DNA from: Moniliella sp. 'wahieum' | Taxonomy: Eukaryota > Basidiomycota > Moniliellomycetes > Moniliellales > Moniliellaceae | Assembly: GCA_003971905.1 (NCBI GenBank) | Contig: RSEE01000008.1 | Coordinates: forward strand, 558,001 to 622,000 | Reading direction: 5' to 3' | DNA length: 64,000 nt | Shown here: positions 10,926-22,106 of the stretch, piece after piece | Layout of the letters: every line of letters starts with the position of its first letter | How positions within the stretch are numbered: the first letter of the stretch is position 1 | Notes under the pieces: model-generated | Seen by the model: the letters and a program-made list of their open reading frames with translations, nothing else | Told to the model about the DNA's origin: nothing | Database searches by the model: none | Translations under genes and position numbers: made by a program

Positions 10926-12198
10926 ATGGACGTGCCGCTACATCTCGCGCCCGGCGTGGCTGCACGCGTACGCGCTGCCGCCGAGAAGCAGGCCGCCACC
11001 CGCTTTGCCCGTGCCTCTGCCGCCGCCACACCCCCAGCCGGCACGGTGGTCAAAGACGAGCCTGCCTCGCCCCCCGCCTCTGCCCCCGCCGACACGACAG
11101 CCGCCGCCGATGCCACCGCCAACATCCTTGCCCGCGAGGCAGCCAGGCCCGAGCGACCATCTGATCTGGACGACCAATCCCTCGTCCGTCTCCTGCGCGA
11201 GGTGCGAGAACTAAATGACCTGGAAGAGACTCAGGTGCACAAGGTGAGTACCGTGTCCCGTCCGCCTTGGCTCTTGCTTTTCTCTTGCTGCCGCCCTTAT
11301 ACTCACCCGCTCTGTGTCGGGCAGGCCTATGCCCAAATTCAATCCGAAATCCAAGCCGCCACCTCCTGGCTCCCGGCCTCGGGCCCCGAACGCGACCTAG
11401 TCCTGGCTTTGCTCGAGGCGGCCGAGGCGGAAGCGACGGTGGAGCAGCTGAACCAACGCGCTACCCAAGCCGGTGATCCTGAACCAACCTCTACCAAGGA
11501 CGACCTGAAAGGAACGGCGATTGGAGGTGGATGGGGCACGGCAGGTGCGCGCCATGTTCTGGCCCTGGACAGGCTGGGCAACGTGGTGCAGTCCTTGCGC
11601 GATGCGTCGAGCAGAGCTAACGCAGCAAGTCAAGGTCGCTGAGCAACGCTTGAGTCGCGCCCAAGAGCTGCATGTTGGACTAATCCAAGTAGCTGAAGGG
11701 CTGCAACAACGGCAGACTTTCTTGGCCCGCAAGCAAGCTCCACCTCTGGACGCCAAAGCGCAACGAGCGTATGTATCAAATTCCCACTACTGCACTTCTT
11801 CCTTGGGGGACCATGACTGACTCGGTTTTCCCTCGGCACAGGAGGCTCAAGAAACTCATTGCGTCCGCCGAGAGGAGAATGGAATGTTGGTTCAAGGCGT
11901 GATGACGGTGACCAAGGTCATGTTTGCTAAAAATGAAGCACGTTTACGGGTACAACTGCAAACGTTGCTGGAGGTACGTCGGGTCTGTTGATTTACGTCT
12001 GGGGTTAGTGTACTGACACCTAGGTAGTTCCTGATGAACCTGGCTTTTGAGCGTCCCACCGATCCTTACCTCACAGTGGGAGGGACTCGACAAGTCGAAG
12101 AGCATTTCCCCAAACCCTTAGTCTTCTTGCTCCGCGCCGGCATCGCCGTCCCTCATCCTCGCGATGCGCGTCGCATTCGTCTTGCTAGATTTGTCTAG
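10926..12198 (+). CDS. CENP-K-like inner kinetochore (CCAN) protein
   Basis: Identification rests on the C-terminus: LQTLLEFLMNLAFERPTDPY, then FLLRAGIAVPHPRDARRIRL, matching the conserved CENP-K tail (leucine-rich helix, 'P-DPY', 'LL+-GIA--HP-D--RIRL'). CENP-K works in the CENP-H/I/K module between CENP-A chromatin and the outer kinetochore. Upstream is a coiled-coil-like body (ELTQQVKVAEQRLSRAQELH) and an Ala/Pro-rich N-terminus. Introns: 11244-11324 (GTGAGT, 81 nt), probably 11545-11614 (GTGCGC; restores frame), 11769-11841 (GTATGT), and 11974-12027 (GTACGT..GGTAG), which exactly joins TLLE to FLMN. After 11841 the better frame (REENGMLVQGVMTV) is one base off the spliced frame, so one indel is likely there. 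The stop is TAG at 12196-12198. About 330-355 residues, longer than vertebrate CENP-K. Confidence 0.72.
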
Positions 12199-12317
12199 TT
12201 TCATTCAGATACTAATCGATCGTATTGGAATCTGAGTCGGCTAGGCTATGACAAGGGTGGTGCGGCAGTGCCTGGAATGTGAAGTTCAGAAAGATATGCA
12301 TAGTGGGCAAGTTCATC

Positions 12318-14154
12318 TCAAGCCCATGGGCTGGGCTCATCCGGTGGCCACACGCTTGATGGTATCGGTGCAGGCACAATCGGGGTAGGTTGCGTAGGCT
12401 GCTCATCGATTGGGGCATCTAGATCAACCAACGAGGCGTCGCCAGCAATGCCAGTCCCTGATCTGGGGATCGAAGGTGTCGGAACCGAGGAAGGGGCGGT
12501 TGCCGCCTCGGTTGCGGCGGCCGTCTGTTCAGCTTGCTTTGGGCGCTGCTGCCTCGCCCGCCACCTTGGTTGCGGCTGCAGCAAACTCTTCTTTTGAGCC
12601 TCTTGCTCGGCTGTGATTTCGGCCGAGCCATAGCGCGAACTAAGAGGCACAGAGGGAACCACATTCTGCTTGAGTCCCGAGGCCGCTGGCGAGCTAAATC
12701 CAGTGCTGGGACGCGATGGAGAAGCGGTCGCCGTAGGGCAAGGCGGTGTGGGGGTGGATGTAGGATGTGCCGTAGCAGAAGGTCGAGCGGTTGCTGTTGG
12801 CGTGGGAGTGGGTCCTGGGGCTTGGGTGGGACGAGGAGGGGCGGCAGTGGCAGTGTGGGATTGGTCGCGGTGCCTCAGATCAGCGGCAAAGGCTGCCGAA
12901 ACAGTGCGGGCCACATCGGCCCAAAGCATAGTACCCATCATTCTCTCCAGGCGAAAACATACCCCTGTGCGCCGAAATCTCGTCTGTCGCGCGGGTGTGA
13001 CAGCCGGGACAAAGGCATGATCCAGCGTGGTGTTGGCGGGCGGGAGAATGACAAACGTGCGTGACTCTTGGTCTTGGGACGAAGACGTAGGGGGGATCAG
13101 GGTATACCAGCAGCGGAAAAACACATTGTGGGTGCGTACCAGGCGTTCAGTTGCCTCATTCGCTCGGCATGCCCCGCAGAATCCCACAATGTTCCTACAA
13201 ATGCCATGTGCTCCGCCACCCAGGTATAGCTCTCCTCCAACGTCTGGGGTCGCGCACTCCAAGCGCCAGCGGCCAAGCCAAACCCGGCTACCGCCACCGC
13301 CGCTGCACCAGCTGCAGCCCACAAATATCCTCCTCCGGTGGAGGGGGAAGCTACCTCGAGAACTGCTAGAGCCTCCCCAACCAAACGCATCCCCAATGGC
13401 GGAGCTGACATCCCGTGCCGTTGACACATACTGGTTGGCTGTGTTGAAGGTGGAACCGATTGCGTTGCGAAAGACGTGTGGGTGAACGCCAAAATAAGGG
13501 GTATCAAACGCAAGTACTGCAAGGACACGGGGCCAAAGGTCGGGTAGAGAGTGGGTGGGAAGAGCGGATGCAGCAGCATCTTCGAGCAGCATACGAGCAG
13601 CATCCGTGATCACCAATCCGCCCATGGAGTGGCCGCAGAGGATGATGCGCACCGAGCCTTTTCCGCCTCCCCCGGGATGGGACTCGCGCCGGAGAACCAA
13701 GCGAGTCAGCCACTCGGAAAATGCCTGCACCGCATCCGCCAGCTGTCCCCTGGTGTCGTACGTGGGGTAGACGACACTCTCTACACGGGACAAGTGGGGA
13801 TAGGTAGCCCGGAGAACAGACTCGATCCGTGTAGGGAAGGGCCCAAAGGTACGCTCCGCACTGCCGCGAAACCCATGAACAAAGACAATGAGAAGCTCGA
13901 CCTTGTTTCCAGATTGCTTCACCCCTTCCCCCTGCAGCGGCTGCGGCAGCGGCTGCTTGAGCTGCTTCGGGAGCGGCAAAAGTGTCAAACTTCTCTTGCG
14001 CGTCTTCAAATTCAACGTCACTGTCCGCAGAGTCGTCAGAATCGGACGAAGGTGACTCGGGGGCAAATCGGGCGGGCTGCGAGGGACTGGAAGGTCCACC
14101 TCCAAAAGCTGCGGCAGCGGCGCGTGCCTCGGCCTCGGGATCCTCAGCACTCAT
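12318..14154 (-). CDS. Alpha/beta-hydrolase (DUF676/lipase-type serine esterase) with C-terminal Pro/Thr-rich tail
   Basis: About 610 codons. After an Ala/acidic N-terminus (MSAEDPEAEARAAAAAFGGG) come VELLIVFVHGFRGSAERTFG (oxyanion HG motif), YPTYDTRGQL, and the nucleophile elbow CGHSMGGLVITDAARMLLED, then LAFDTPYFGVHPHVF. This order is typical of fungal DUF676-like lipases and esterases. A hydrophobic stretch YLWAAAGAAAVAVAGFGLAA may anchor it in a membrane. It is followed by FFRCWYTLIPP, RTFVILPP and a probable catalytic His in the TLDHAFVP context. Single-base frame changes occur near 13925 (G/C run), at 13343-13347 (G5 on +) and near 13165; each time the matching family sequence continues in the neighbouring frame. 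The tail is low-complexity TP/SP-rich. Substrate unknown. Confidence 0.75.
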
Positions 14155-14627
14155 GTAATCCAAGGGTGCTGAGAAGGATGGCTTAGAGTTGGATGGAGGA
14201 CGGGATGCTACAGAGATAGCCGACGTTACCAGGTGGCAGTGGCGGGCCAGGCACTAGGTGTACTTAGGCGCTGCATGCGCTACGTGGCGCACAAGCGGAG
14301 CGCAGTTTCACTGGCTGCTTTTTTCTTTTTCTTTTTCGCATTTTCGTTTTTTACCCCAGGTCTGCCGCATATCCTCCTCTGAAGTGTACAAATGAGCCTA
14401 TCACGACGTCGATCGCGAAGGCCTATTTCAGGCTAGACAGATCCAATCCTTCCGCATCACTCCCAGCCACATACTTCTGGCATGCTCAACATTACCCATT
14501 GTGCAACGCAAGCCCGTATTAGCCCCTAAATACTTGCATTAATGGACGTCCTATACGGGAATACACGGCAGATAGAGCAGAGGAAAGAACATTTTGGTGT
14601 CATCTCTCGCTCGAGAGACATTAAGCT
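14155..14627. other. Intergenic region, no gene seen
   Basis: Contains a pyrimidine stretch (ctttttcgcattttcgtttt near 14330-14350) that may belong to the upstream region of the hydrolase gene, and no convincing open frame. Confidence 0.4.
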
Positions 14628-15443
14628 TTAAGCCTCCACTTCAGGAATCTTAGGGCCCTCTTGCTGTTCCCGCCATTCGCGCAAGGCTTCAATTGTGATG
14701 GCGTGCAGTCCATGCTCCTTGGCAAACGCAAGGCATGCGTCTCGGGCAGCAATACCGCCATCCTCGTTGGTGGGATCGACCAGTTCACACAACAGACCTG
14801 CGGGGGGCTGGCCTGTAGCAAAGCACAGATCTGTCGCAAACAGGGTAAGTATCCGACTCCCAGCGCGGAAACAACGATAGAAGGGAAGCAGGTAATAAGG
14901 AGCCGACAGAAATGGGTACTTACCAATGGCAGCTTCAGTGTGTCCCTGGCGCACCCGAGTGCCTCCGGGGCGGTAGCAGAGAGGGACGAGATGGCCAGGG
15001 CGGGTAAAGGACTCGGGGGTGGGCTTCTCCGGTGCCGGGGCCAACGAAGCCTGCGCGCCCTGAGCAAATCGTTTGGGGGGCGAAGGACGGACATGGGATG
15101 CGGTGGCGGCGAGCATGCGTGCGGTCAAAGCACGATCATGGGCCGAGATACCGGTAGTTGTGCCCTTGGCATAGTCAACGGTAACTGCATACGCAGTTCG
15201 GTTGCGGTCAGTGTTGGTGGTAACCATGGGAGGGATGTCGAGTGCATCAAGGACGGTGGGGTGGCAGGGGGCGCAAATGTAGCCAGAGGTGTGTTTGACG
15301 AAAAAGGCCATTTGGGCTTGGGTGATGGTCGAGCCCGAGATGATGAGGTCCCCTTCATTCTCCCGGTCTTCGCGGTCGAGCACGACGAGAAACTCGCCGC
15401 GGGCAAATGCCTCAAGGGCGTCGGGGATGGAGCTGAAGGACAT
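14628..15443 (-). CDS. RIB3: 3,4-dihydroxy-2-butanone 4-phosphate synthase (riboflavin biosynthesis)
   Basis: Converts ribulose 5-phosphate to L-3,4-dihydroxy-2-butanone 4-phosphate plus formate, supplying the four-carbon unit of riboflavin. The start at 15443 gives MSFSSIPDALEAFARGEFLV, as in other RibB/Rib3 proteins; the longer upstream frame is 5' leader. The active-site block DREDRENEGDLIISG, GISAHDRALTARML, RPGHLVPL and RQGHTEAAIG are all present, covering the acidic metal-binding loop and conserved His. The C-terminus has CELVDPTNEDGGIAARD. A 93-nt intron (14923-14831, GTAAGT..GACAG) interrupts after HTEAAI and preserves frame. About 240 residues, slightly long because of a proline-rich insert before RPGHLVPL. 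No frameshift. The enzyme is soluble, usually cytosolic and Mg-dependent. Confidence 0.95.
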   Translation of the reverse strand: MSFSSIPDALEAFARGEFLVVLDREDRENEGDLIISGSTITQAQMAFFVKHTSGYICAPCHPTVLDALDIPPMVTTNTDRNRTAYAVTVDYAKGTTTGISAHDRALTARMLAATASHVRPSPPKRFAQGAQASLAPAPEKPTPESFTRPGHLVPLCYRPGGTRVRQGHTEAAIGKYPFLSAPYYLLPFYRCFRAGSRILTLFATDLCFATGQPPAGLLCELVDPTNEDGGIAARDACLAFAKEHGLHAITIEALREWREQQEGPKIPEVEA

Positions 15444-15694
15444 GGAGGAGGGCGGGGTGAAGGGCAGAGGAGGGATGGCCAGACGGGGGGGGTATAGGGA
15501 GACGGTGGAAGAAGGGCAGGTGTGAGGCGTGAGGCTCCGGTCAGGTGGCGGGAGCGCGGACATGCGCAGCCAGAAGCGTGGCGTGCGGTTTCGGACCTTC
15601 GTTTTCACACCCGGTCTCATTCCCTGGTCGGGTTGGCTCAATTCGGGCGTACCACGCCGGGGACAAGGCCTAAGGGTGACCGGTGATTAGCGCT

Positions 15695-15715
15695 GTGACA
15701 TGTGACATGTGATGA
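15695..15715. repeat. Three-unit heptamer array (gtgacat, gtgacat, gtgatga)
   Basis: Short tandem 7-mers upstream of RIB3, in the divergent interval between RIB3 and the CoA-transferase. The word GTGACAT / ATGTCAC recurs at 23488, 31378, 38670, 40640, 41135, 42266 and 44095. Confidence 0.7.
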
Positions 15716-16081
15716 GGTGGTTTGCATTAGGTCAGCAGCAAGGCATCACCGGTCCCTAAGCTGGATGACATCATCGATCATCCTGGGGCATCGTAGGCCA
15801 TGGTCACAGCCTGGGACAGCTTGCCTGTTGCATGCATTACACCGGCTGTCGGAGCGGAGCGGCCGGACCGGTGTGACGATGATCACCGACCAGCCAGCCG
15901 GGCTTAAAGCCGGATGCATGACGCCGCAAGGATGGTTGGGGCAAGCTAGTCGCTATCCATGTCCATCAGCGTTTGTGGGGCAGCTGCTCCACTTTAATAC
16001 CCTCAGTGTTGCGCCTCATTCATGCACACACACCACCAGCCTCTCGCATCCTCCCACCACCACTCTCCGGTCTCCTTTGCC

Positions 16082-17464
16082 ATGCCGCCGCCCCTGACCG
16101 GACTCAAGGTGGTTGAGTTCGCGGGCCTAGCGCCAGGCCCCTTTGCCGGCATGGTCTTGGCCGACTTTGGTGCAGACGTTGTGCGTGTCGATGTTCCGCT
16201 GGCACCAAACCATGCCCCCAACAACGTCAACCTCGACACGCTGACCCGCCGGAAGCGCAGCGTCGCCCTTTCTCCCAAAACGCCGCAAGGGCTCCAAACT
16301 CTCAAACGCCTCATCTCCCAGGCCGACGTCCTTATCGATCCCTTCCGCCCGGGGGTAATGGAGCGTCTCGGTTTGGGTCCTGACGTCTTCCTGGCTCTCG
16401 ACGGTGGCTTGAACCAAGGGTTGATCTACGCCCGCATCACTGGGTTCCAGCGGCAAGGGCCCTACGCCAAGATGGCCGGACACGACATCAACTACCTTGC
16501 TCTGTCGGGGTTGTCCATGCTGGGAACACGGCAGTACCGACAAATTACCTCTGATGGACAGACAACCTGGAGGGCAGAGACGCCCCCGCCCTCACCTCCA
16601 AACTTTCTCATGGCCGACTTTGGGGGCGGTGCTATGATGTGTGTCATGGGCATCTTGATGGCCTTGTTGGCTCGCTCCAGTCGTCAGCAAGGTGGGCAAG
16701 TGGTGGAGGCCGACATGGTTTCGGGAGTGCGGTATCTCTCCACTTTCTTCCTTCAAAGTAGCTATCGCATGAACGACATTTCCTCCAACGGAGGATCGAT
16801 TTTTGGTGACGGTTCTGATGACCCAGTCGGTGAAGGAAGGGGCTCTGGATTTTTGGAGGGAGAGGCCCCCTGGTACGCGGTGTACAGAGCCAAGGACGGG
16901 TTCATGTCAGTAGGAGCGCTCGAGCCCAAGTTTTTTGCTACGATGCTAGCATTGGCTGCCCAATCTGAACCTGATCTAGTACAAAAACACGCTGGACCTG
17001 CGTTGGACCCCAAGAACCAGCGCAACCGCCTATATTGGCCTCAACTGAGAGCCTATCTCGCGGAAGTGTTTGCGCGGAGAACCAGGGCCGGGTGGACGAA
17101 GGTCTTTCTTGGCTCGGACGCCTGTGTTGCCGCCGTCCTTACAAGGGACGAAGCCAACGGGGGTGTCTATCGTTCCGGGAACCACCTCTGACTCATTTAC
17201 TCAAGGTGTCCTGCCCCCCGTTCCTCAGGACAGTAGAGCCCAACTCAAGGAAGATGACCAGCCAGTGCCACCCGGTGTGAGTCCACGTTTGAGCCGTACC
17301 CCTGCATTGACGCCTCCGGGATCTGCGGGTCTCTGGCCGAGACTCAAGAGCTGCCTCAGTTGCTCTTGACTGCGGGACAGGACACCGAAGAAGTTCTTCA
17401 TGATTGGCTCGGGTTTAACTCTCACGAAGCCAGACTCATCGTGGCTGCCCAGGCCAAACTCTGA
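16082..17464 (+). CDS. Family III CoA-transferase, alpha-methylacyl-CoA racemase-like (CaiB/BaiF/AMACR)
   Basis: Starts at 16082 with MPPPLTGLKVVEFAGLAPGP followed by FAGMVLADFGADVVRVD, the diagnostic N-terminus of the family (CoA-binding Rossmann-like domain). RKRSVALSPKTPQG, DVLIDPFRPGVMERLGLGPD, ITGFQRQGPYAKMAGHDINY (the conserved GHD-(I/L)NY segment containing the catalytic Asp) and ADFGGGAMMCVMGILMALLA follow. AMACR epimerises (2R)/(2S)-methyl-branched acyl-CoAs for peroxisomal or mitochondrial beta-oxidation. The last ~110 codons change frame twice: at the G5 run 17159-17163 and near 17330. Conserved tail pieces continue (PGVSPRLSRTP; ETQELPQLLLTAGQDTEEVL; HDWLGFNSHEARLIVAAQAK), and the stop is 17462-17464. 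About 460 residues. The terminal AKL resembles a PTS1 peroxisomal signal, read in the corrected frame, which fits the family's location. Confidence 0.88.
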
Positions 17465-17863
17465 GTTTCGGCAGTGACCCTTGAATCATGAATTTCGTTG
17501 GGTTTTGCTGATGCCCATCATCATCGGGCAAGCGCATGTTGAAGACGGTGAGAAACGTGACATGCATGGCCGGGGACAAGTGACAACACCTTTCGGATGT
17601 CTCAGCTTTCTTCTAACGTGCTCTAGGTTTTGCAGACCTACTATGAAGACCTGAATGGGGCACTGTAGAGGATAGGTGTAGTCTTATTAGAGTTAAATAT
17701 TCCAACTACGCCAAACAGAACCCTCATGAGGGAGGCCAGGGGCCCTTTCTCAGTCTAGTTCATCTGGAATGGAATCATGGAAAGCTGTAGAACAAGAACA
17801 AAATTGCCGTCGACCTGTTTACTGTGGTGCGCTGGGAAGCTTGCAGCATGCGGTGAAGATGGT

Positions 17864-20124
17864 TTACTGGTTGTCTTCCAAGATTAGATCCGCCAACCTC
17901 GGCGATGCCATATGTGATGGTCATGAGGTGTTGGGACATGGACAGGGGCGGGACAGAGGAGTCCACGACTCGGAGTCCATCCGTGTTGTACACCCGCAGT
18001 CGCTCGTCCACCACCCACCGTACTTGAGAGGCAATTGAGAGCACGAACTGCTAGGATGGTATTCAGTCCCAAAATGTTGTTGAATGAACGTGTTCCAATC
18101 ATCTTCAGATTGAACATTGGTCCCCGGCGATGTCTCTGTCCCCGTAAACTCATTCAAGGGGGCCGAATTGCCAAGCTGGCGAGCCAACTGGCACCCATGC
18201 CGAAGAATTTGCAGGTCGATCGCGTTACGCACATAGGACGCATCAACCACGGGGTGATCAAACGCATTGGTCGAATTAATCTTGACCGATCCTTGCGACG
18301 TGGGGTGCTGCAGACCGCACTGGATATTCATGTTCCCCCACGAGATTGACCACAAGATCTCCACCGCCGGCGCATCCGCCGCAAAAACCGTATGAGCAAT
18401 CTCTTGCAGTGCCGCCTTGTACCCAGCCTTCACCGTAGACGGAGCATCATACTCGTCTACAAACTGGTCAATGTTCGAGGAAATGTTGTTGATTGCCCAA
18501 TCGAGCTGGAGCAATTTGGAAAGAGGAGTGTACAGCACCGCCGAGTTAACATAGCTGTTGTTCACCGCGCTGGACGTCACCTCATCGGGTGGCATGGCGA
18601 TGGAGCTGTTCTTGGGCCGGAAGGTCACCCCCCCACTAAGGTGGTCTTGCAGGTGATAGCCCACGCCGGGCACATCCGCAACTTGAGTGATATTGAGAGG
18701 ATCAAGAATTGATTTGTCTGCCACGCCAGAGAGCTGCAACAGCTGAGGCGATCCAATCACGCCAGCAGCCAAGATGACTTCTTTGGCGGCATGGACTGTG
18801 TGTGTTTTGGCGTCGGGCTGCTGAGCAAGTTGGACACCAGTTGCCCGCGGCGTGGATCCGGACGTGTCAAACACAATCTTAGTGGCTTGATGGGAGGTGA
18901 GGACGTGCAGGTTCGACCGCTGCAGAGGCTCGAGGAAGGCTGTGCGAGAGAAAGAGCGGGTCCAATTGGAAGGGTTGATGCTGCTCAAGGCGAGGAAGGG
19001 CCCCGAATTGTTTCCACCATAAGGGTCTTGGTTGATGGGGATGCCCGACTGATTCTCGGCAGATTGTAGGAAGGCACCTACTGAAGGATACTCGATTCCA
19101 GGCCATGTGTGGTGGATGCCCACGGAATTGGTCCCATGGGAGCTCATGTTGTAAGGAATAAGAGTAGAGTTGTGACCGGACACACCCTTGTGCATCTCAC
19201 TTTCGATTCCGCTTTGGGGAGGAGAAAAGTTTTCGCTCTTCTTCATCGCGTTATGCACCTTATCCCACCCCCACAGCTGCTGGGCATCATCTCCCAGTGA
19301 CGAGAGCATATTTGCCCAGGCCTCTTGCTCCACCTCCGCTTGGCGTACGAGATACATGCCGTTAATTGCGCTCGACCCCCCCAACGTCTTGCCCCTGGGC
19401 CAGGGTACCGTGCGGCCTTGTAGACCACTTTGCTTGGTAGTGACATATTGCCAATCTTTCGAGGTGCCCACGGATGAGTTGTACAACTTCAAACAGATGT
19501 TGAGGTTAGCTTTCGAGTATAGAAATCCGAGAACACATGGCTCTCGGGAGAGAGAGGCAGCAGGAGAGAGGGCGTACCAAAGCATTGGGGGTGGTGAGCG
19601 TCGTGTCATGCAAGTTGGCATTGCCAGCCTCCAGGACAACTACGGTGTTGGACGGGTCGGCCGATAGACGATTTGCCAGCGTCAGTCCAGCAGTACCGCC
19701 ACCGACAATGACTGTAGGTAGTACAAAAAAGGCATACACATATGAAATACGTTAGCGTACCAAGTCATATATTGCATACACATGTGCGCACACGGTCTGT
19801 TGATCTCGTGCGTTCTCAATGATCAGGACGGAGGGAAGGAGATGGAAGAAGCGATTACGCACCATAGTCAAAGGTTTGACCATCAAAGGGGATGGCATTG
19901 TTGGATATTCCGGCAGGTGGGGTGGCGCGGGCGCCTGCATGACGATTGATCCGTCGCTCAAAGCGGGACGAGAATGAAGAGGGGTAATGATAATGGTTGT
20001 CCGCAGCTTGAACCGGCGTGCTTGCCACAGCAAAGAGGGTGGCGATGGCAGTGATGGCGAGAGTAAGGTGACGAGCGAGACGCGGCGACGCGTGTCTGCG
20101 TTCTGCTGCTTGGATACGTGCCAT
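17864..20124 (-). CDS. GMC-family FAD-dependent oxidoreductase, secreted or membrane (aryl-alcohol/glucose/choline oxidase group)
   Basis: The start at 20124 (MARIQAAERRHASPRLARHL) leads into a hydrophobic signal-like segment (TLAITAIATLFAVASTPVQA). A 151-nt intron (19862-19712, GTGCGT..CTACAG) joins FDY to VIVGGGTAGLTLANRLSADP, the ADP-binding GxGxxG motif; a 91-nt intron (19577-19487, GTACGC, GCTAACC, GAAG) joins TTPNAL to LYNSSVG. Then GRTVPWPRGKTLGGSSAING (GMC signature 1), AAKEVILAAGVIGSPQLLQL (signature 2), YHPSSSC with the first catalytic His, and SSVPPLSMSQHLMTITYGIA with the second. The final ~60 codons need two single-base corrections (near 18040 and 17890) to end ADLILEDNQ at 17864. 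About 670 residues; many N-x-S/T sites fit secretion. Substrate unknown. Confidence 0.88.
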
Positions 20125-21242
20125 GATACAGATATATGGGACGCGGTGTCGGTGGTTGTACAGTTGAAAAAGAAGGGAGGAGAGAAGGCGGGGAGGGGGG
20201 GGGGTAGAAGCGGCGGCGGTGGATAGCAGCCCGAGTGGTAGCAGCAATCGTCGTCACAGAAGGTACGGACGACCCACTGTGCAAGAAAGAGATGGGATGG
20301 AGAGAGGACACCGGATGGATTCCATCATCTTATACCATCCACACAACACGACGTACCACCACTACTGCGCCACATCCCTCCATGCATCGACCCTGGTCAT
20401 CCGTGTGTGATAGCGCCCATTCACCAGCTCGTTGATTGTAAAGGTGCAGTGGCACTGCCGTGGCGCTTTCGGTGGCGCTGGTGGGGTCTTCGCACCCGGC
20501 GGGTGGGGCTCCAACCGCACGGGGGCAGTGCTCAGCCCTGTCTCCGCGGAACAGGATTTATATTTTGTAGCCGAGTTCCTCAGACGTGTCAATCATACTC
20601 TTCCGTTTGTGGAGCTAAGCGCTAAGCACTGCGAAGCCCGATGCAAATAGTATGTGCTGCGGCCTGCTGTGGCAGAGGCTGTGGCTGCTCCACCACACGT
20701 CTCCGCCTTTAAGCCCAGGGGCGATCCTCAGGCCTACGGCCTCAAGCTGAGGCCTCACCGGCACCGGGCCATAGCCGCACAGACGACCTGATTGTGGACG
20801 AGAGGAACGAAGGACAGTGCTGTATTGCTGGCGCTTATTTCTTGGCGCTTTTTTGTGATGTGCATCAACGTATCAACGTTGTTGAACGTTGAGCGCGTTG
20901 AGCCATGATCAAGTGGGTTACTGCTAAGCGTTAACATCAACAGTATATATAACTGCTGTTACATCATTCGGACAACCCTAGCCTCTGTTCTCCGCGCTAT
21001 GAAGACCTAAGGGCCTAAGATCTAATAACTTCTCGCGGGCGCAGTTCGATGTCATGATCGACATGATCAGCGGAGTGACGCCCACTTTTAAAACGTTGGG
21101 CTCTTATTGGGCTTACGCGCTTACGCGTTACGCGTATTCTACGCGCTATATCAATAGCCTCTGTTGCTGTAGCCAGACGCATCCTATTGCACACAGCTTT
21201 TTTATGAATTTCGGAACAGCAGCGGATATGAGAGAATCGGAG
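20125..21242. other. Repeat-rich intergenic region without a gene
   Basis: Upstream of the GMC oxidoreductase. Contains short 7-bp tandem words: gctaagc x2 (20614-20627), a GTTGAGC/ATCAACG cluster (about 20867-20902) and a five-unit array gcttacg, cgcttac, gcgttac, gcgtatt, ctacgcg (21111-21145). A GGCCTCA-rich stretch lies at 20713-20755. No open frame looks coding. Confidence 0.55.
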
Positions 21243-21665
21243 ACCTGAAGTCCGGATGGTCATCGAGGGTGATGCAATCACACGGATGGTGGTGGTGGTC
21301 TATGTCATAGTTTGGCTGATCTCGCCCCCATTTTCAATTTCTTCGTCTCGAGCGTCTCGCTCCTTCCCTGTTTCTTCCACTTCGCACCATGTCAACTGTT
21401 CTTGCTTTTCCCCACGAACGATTGCTACACCCCTTGGCCTAGTCCGATCCTGGTCTCCCTCGCCTTAGCCCCGACTGTGACAGTCTAAGCCAGCCAGCAA
21501 CCCCTTACAGAGGAACATCAAGCTTCAAGTCGCGAGTCGCTACCACGGTCTAGTTTAAACTGCGACGGAACAATAAGGAAAAACAGGAGAAAGAAGACAA
21601 CGGAACTCCTATAGGCATGAGTGCATGAGGAGGAACCGAAGGGACGTTGGACAAAGCGTGAACCA
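21243..21665 (-). mobile_element. 5'-truncated LINE 3'-end fragment (copy A), interrupted by a solo LTR
   Basis: Segments 21243-21297 and 21488-21665 match, in the same order, a sequence at 33757-33975 (same orientation) and at ~23950-24190 (opposite orientation). Shared words include gagggtgatgcaatc, cagaggaacatcaagc and gaggaactgaagggac-like sequence. All copies lose similarity just beyond ggac(t/c)ccaggtctc, which I take as the common 3' end; in copy A this is near 21243. In the longest copy this block lies 3' of a decayed reverse-transcriptase reading frame, so it is interpreted as a LINE 3' UTR. The right boundary is approximate. Confidence 0.6.
21303..21482. mobile_element. Solo LTR, 180 bp, with 5-bp target site duplication
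   Basis: Begins TGTCATAG and ends CTGTGACA, short inverted termini with the canonical TG..CA of LTR retrotransposons. It is flanked by GTCTA on both sides (21298-21302 and 21483-21487). The same sequence occurs inverted at 23616-23799. The element splits a repeat that is continuous in the related copies (ggtctaagcc in copy B), which confirms it as an insertion with a 5-bp duplication. No internal retroelement genes are present. Confidence 0.8.
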
Positions 21666-22009
21666 CCCGGTGGGTCATCAACATATACCCCAATCAGTAC
21701 AATCGGTACTCAGTACTTGGTACTCAATCTCTCGTACCCCCTCGGGGTTGCTAAAACCCACCACATTCGCTCGGAATAGGATGAATGTTTTGCAGTAGAG
21801 CGTTACGCCTTGGGCTTCACCGGTCATCCCTTTTCACTTTTAACTAGTTACTGGTCATGATGTATGGCCAGCCGAGACGAACAAATAGCCTGTCTCTTTC
21901 TTGGGCGAGCTCAAGGTGTGGATGGATGTACGGATAGAAGAGGACAAGCATCTTGCTGTGGTACGGTTTACTCTTGCTGTTATGTTTTTCATTTTGGCGA
22001 AAATATCAA

Positions 22010-22106
22010 GTTCCATTAGCTCAGTTGGCTAGAGCGTCCGACTGTTACACAGACGGCCTGTGCCCTATGGCATCGGGAGGTCGTTGGTTCGAGCCCAACA
22101 TGGAAC
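22010..22106 (+). tRNA. tRNA-Asn(GTT) with 24-nt intron
   Basis: Acceptor GTTCCAT pairs with ATGGAAC. The D-stem is GCTC/GAGC, the anticodon stem TCCGA/TCGGG, and the loop CT-GTT-A..A gives anticodon GTT. The intron at 22048-22071 lies between positions 37 and 38 as usual. The T-arm is GTTGG-TTCGAGC-CCAAC. A T-rich Pol III terminator follows immediately (tcttttt). It lies between the two inverted solo LTRs. Confidence 0.93.

Noticed and set aside
21303-21482. Interpreting the 180-bp repeat as a MITE
   Set aside because: Short inverted termini fit a MITE, but TG..CA ends and a 5-bp target duplication are the standard LTR signature; kept as an alternative only.
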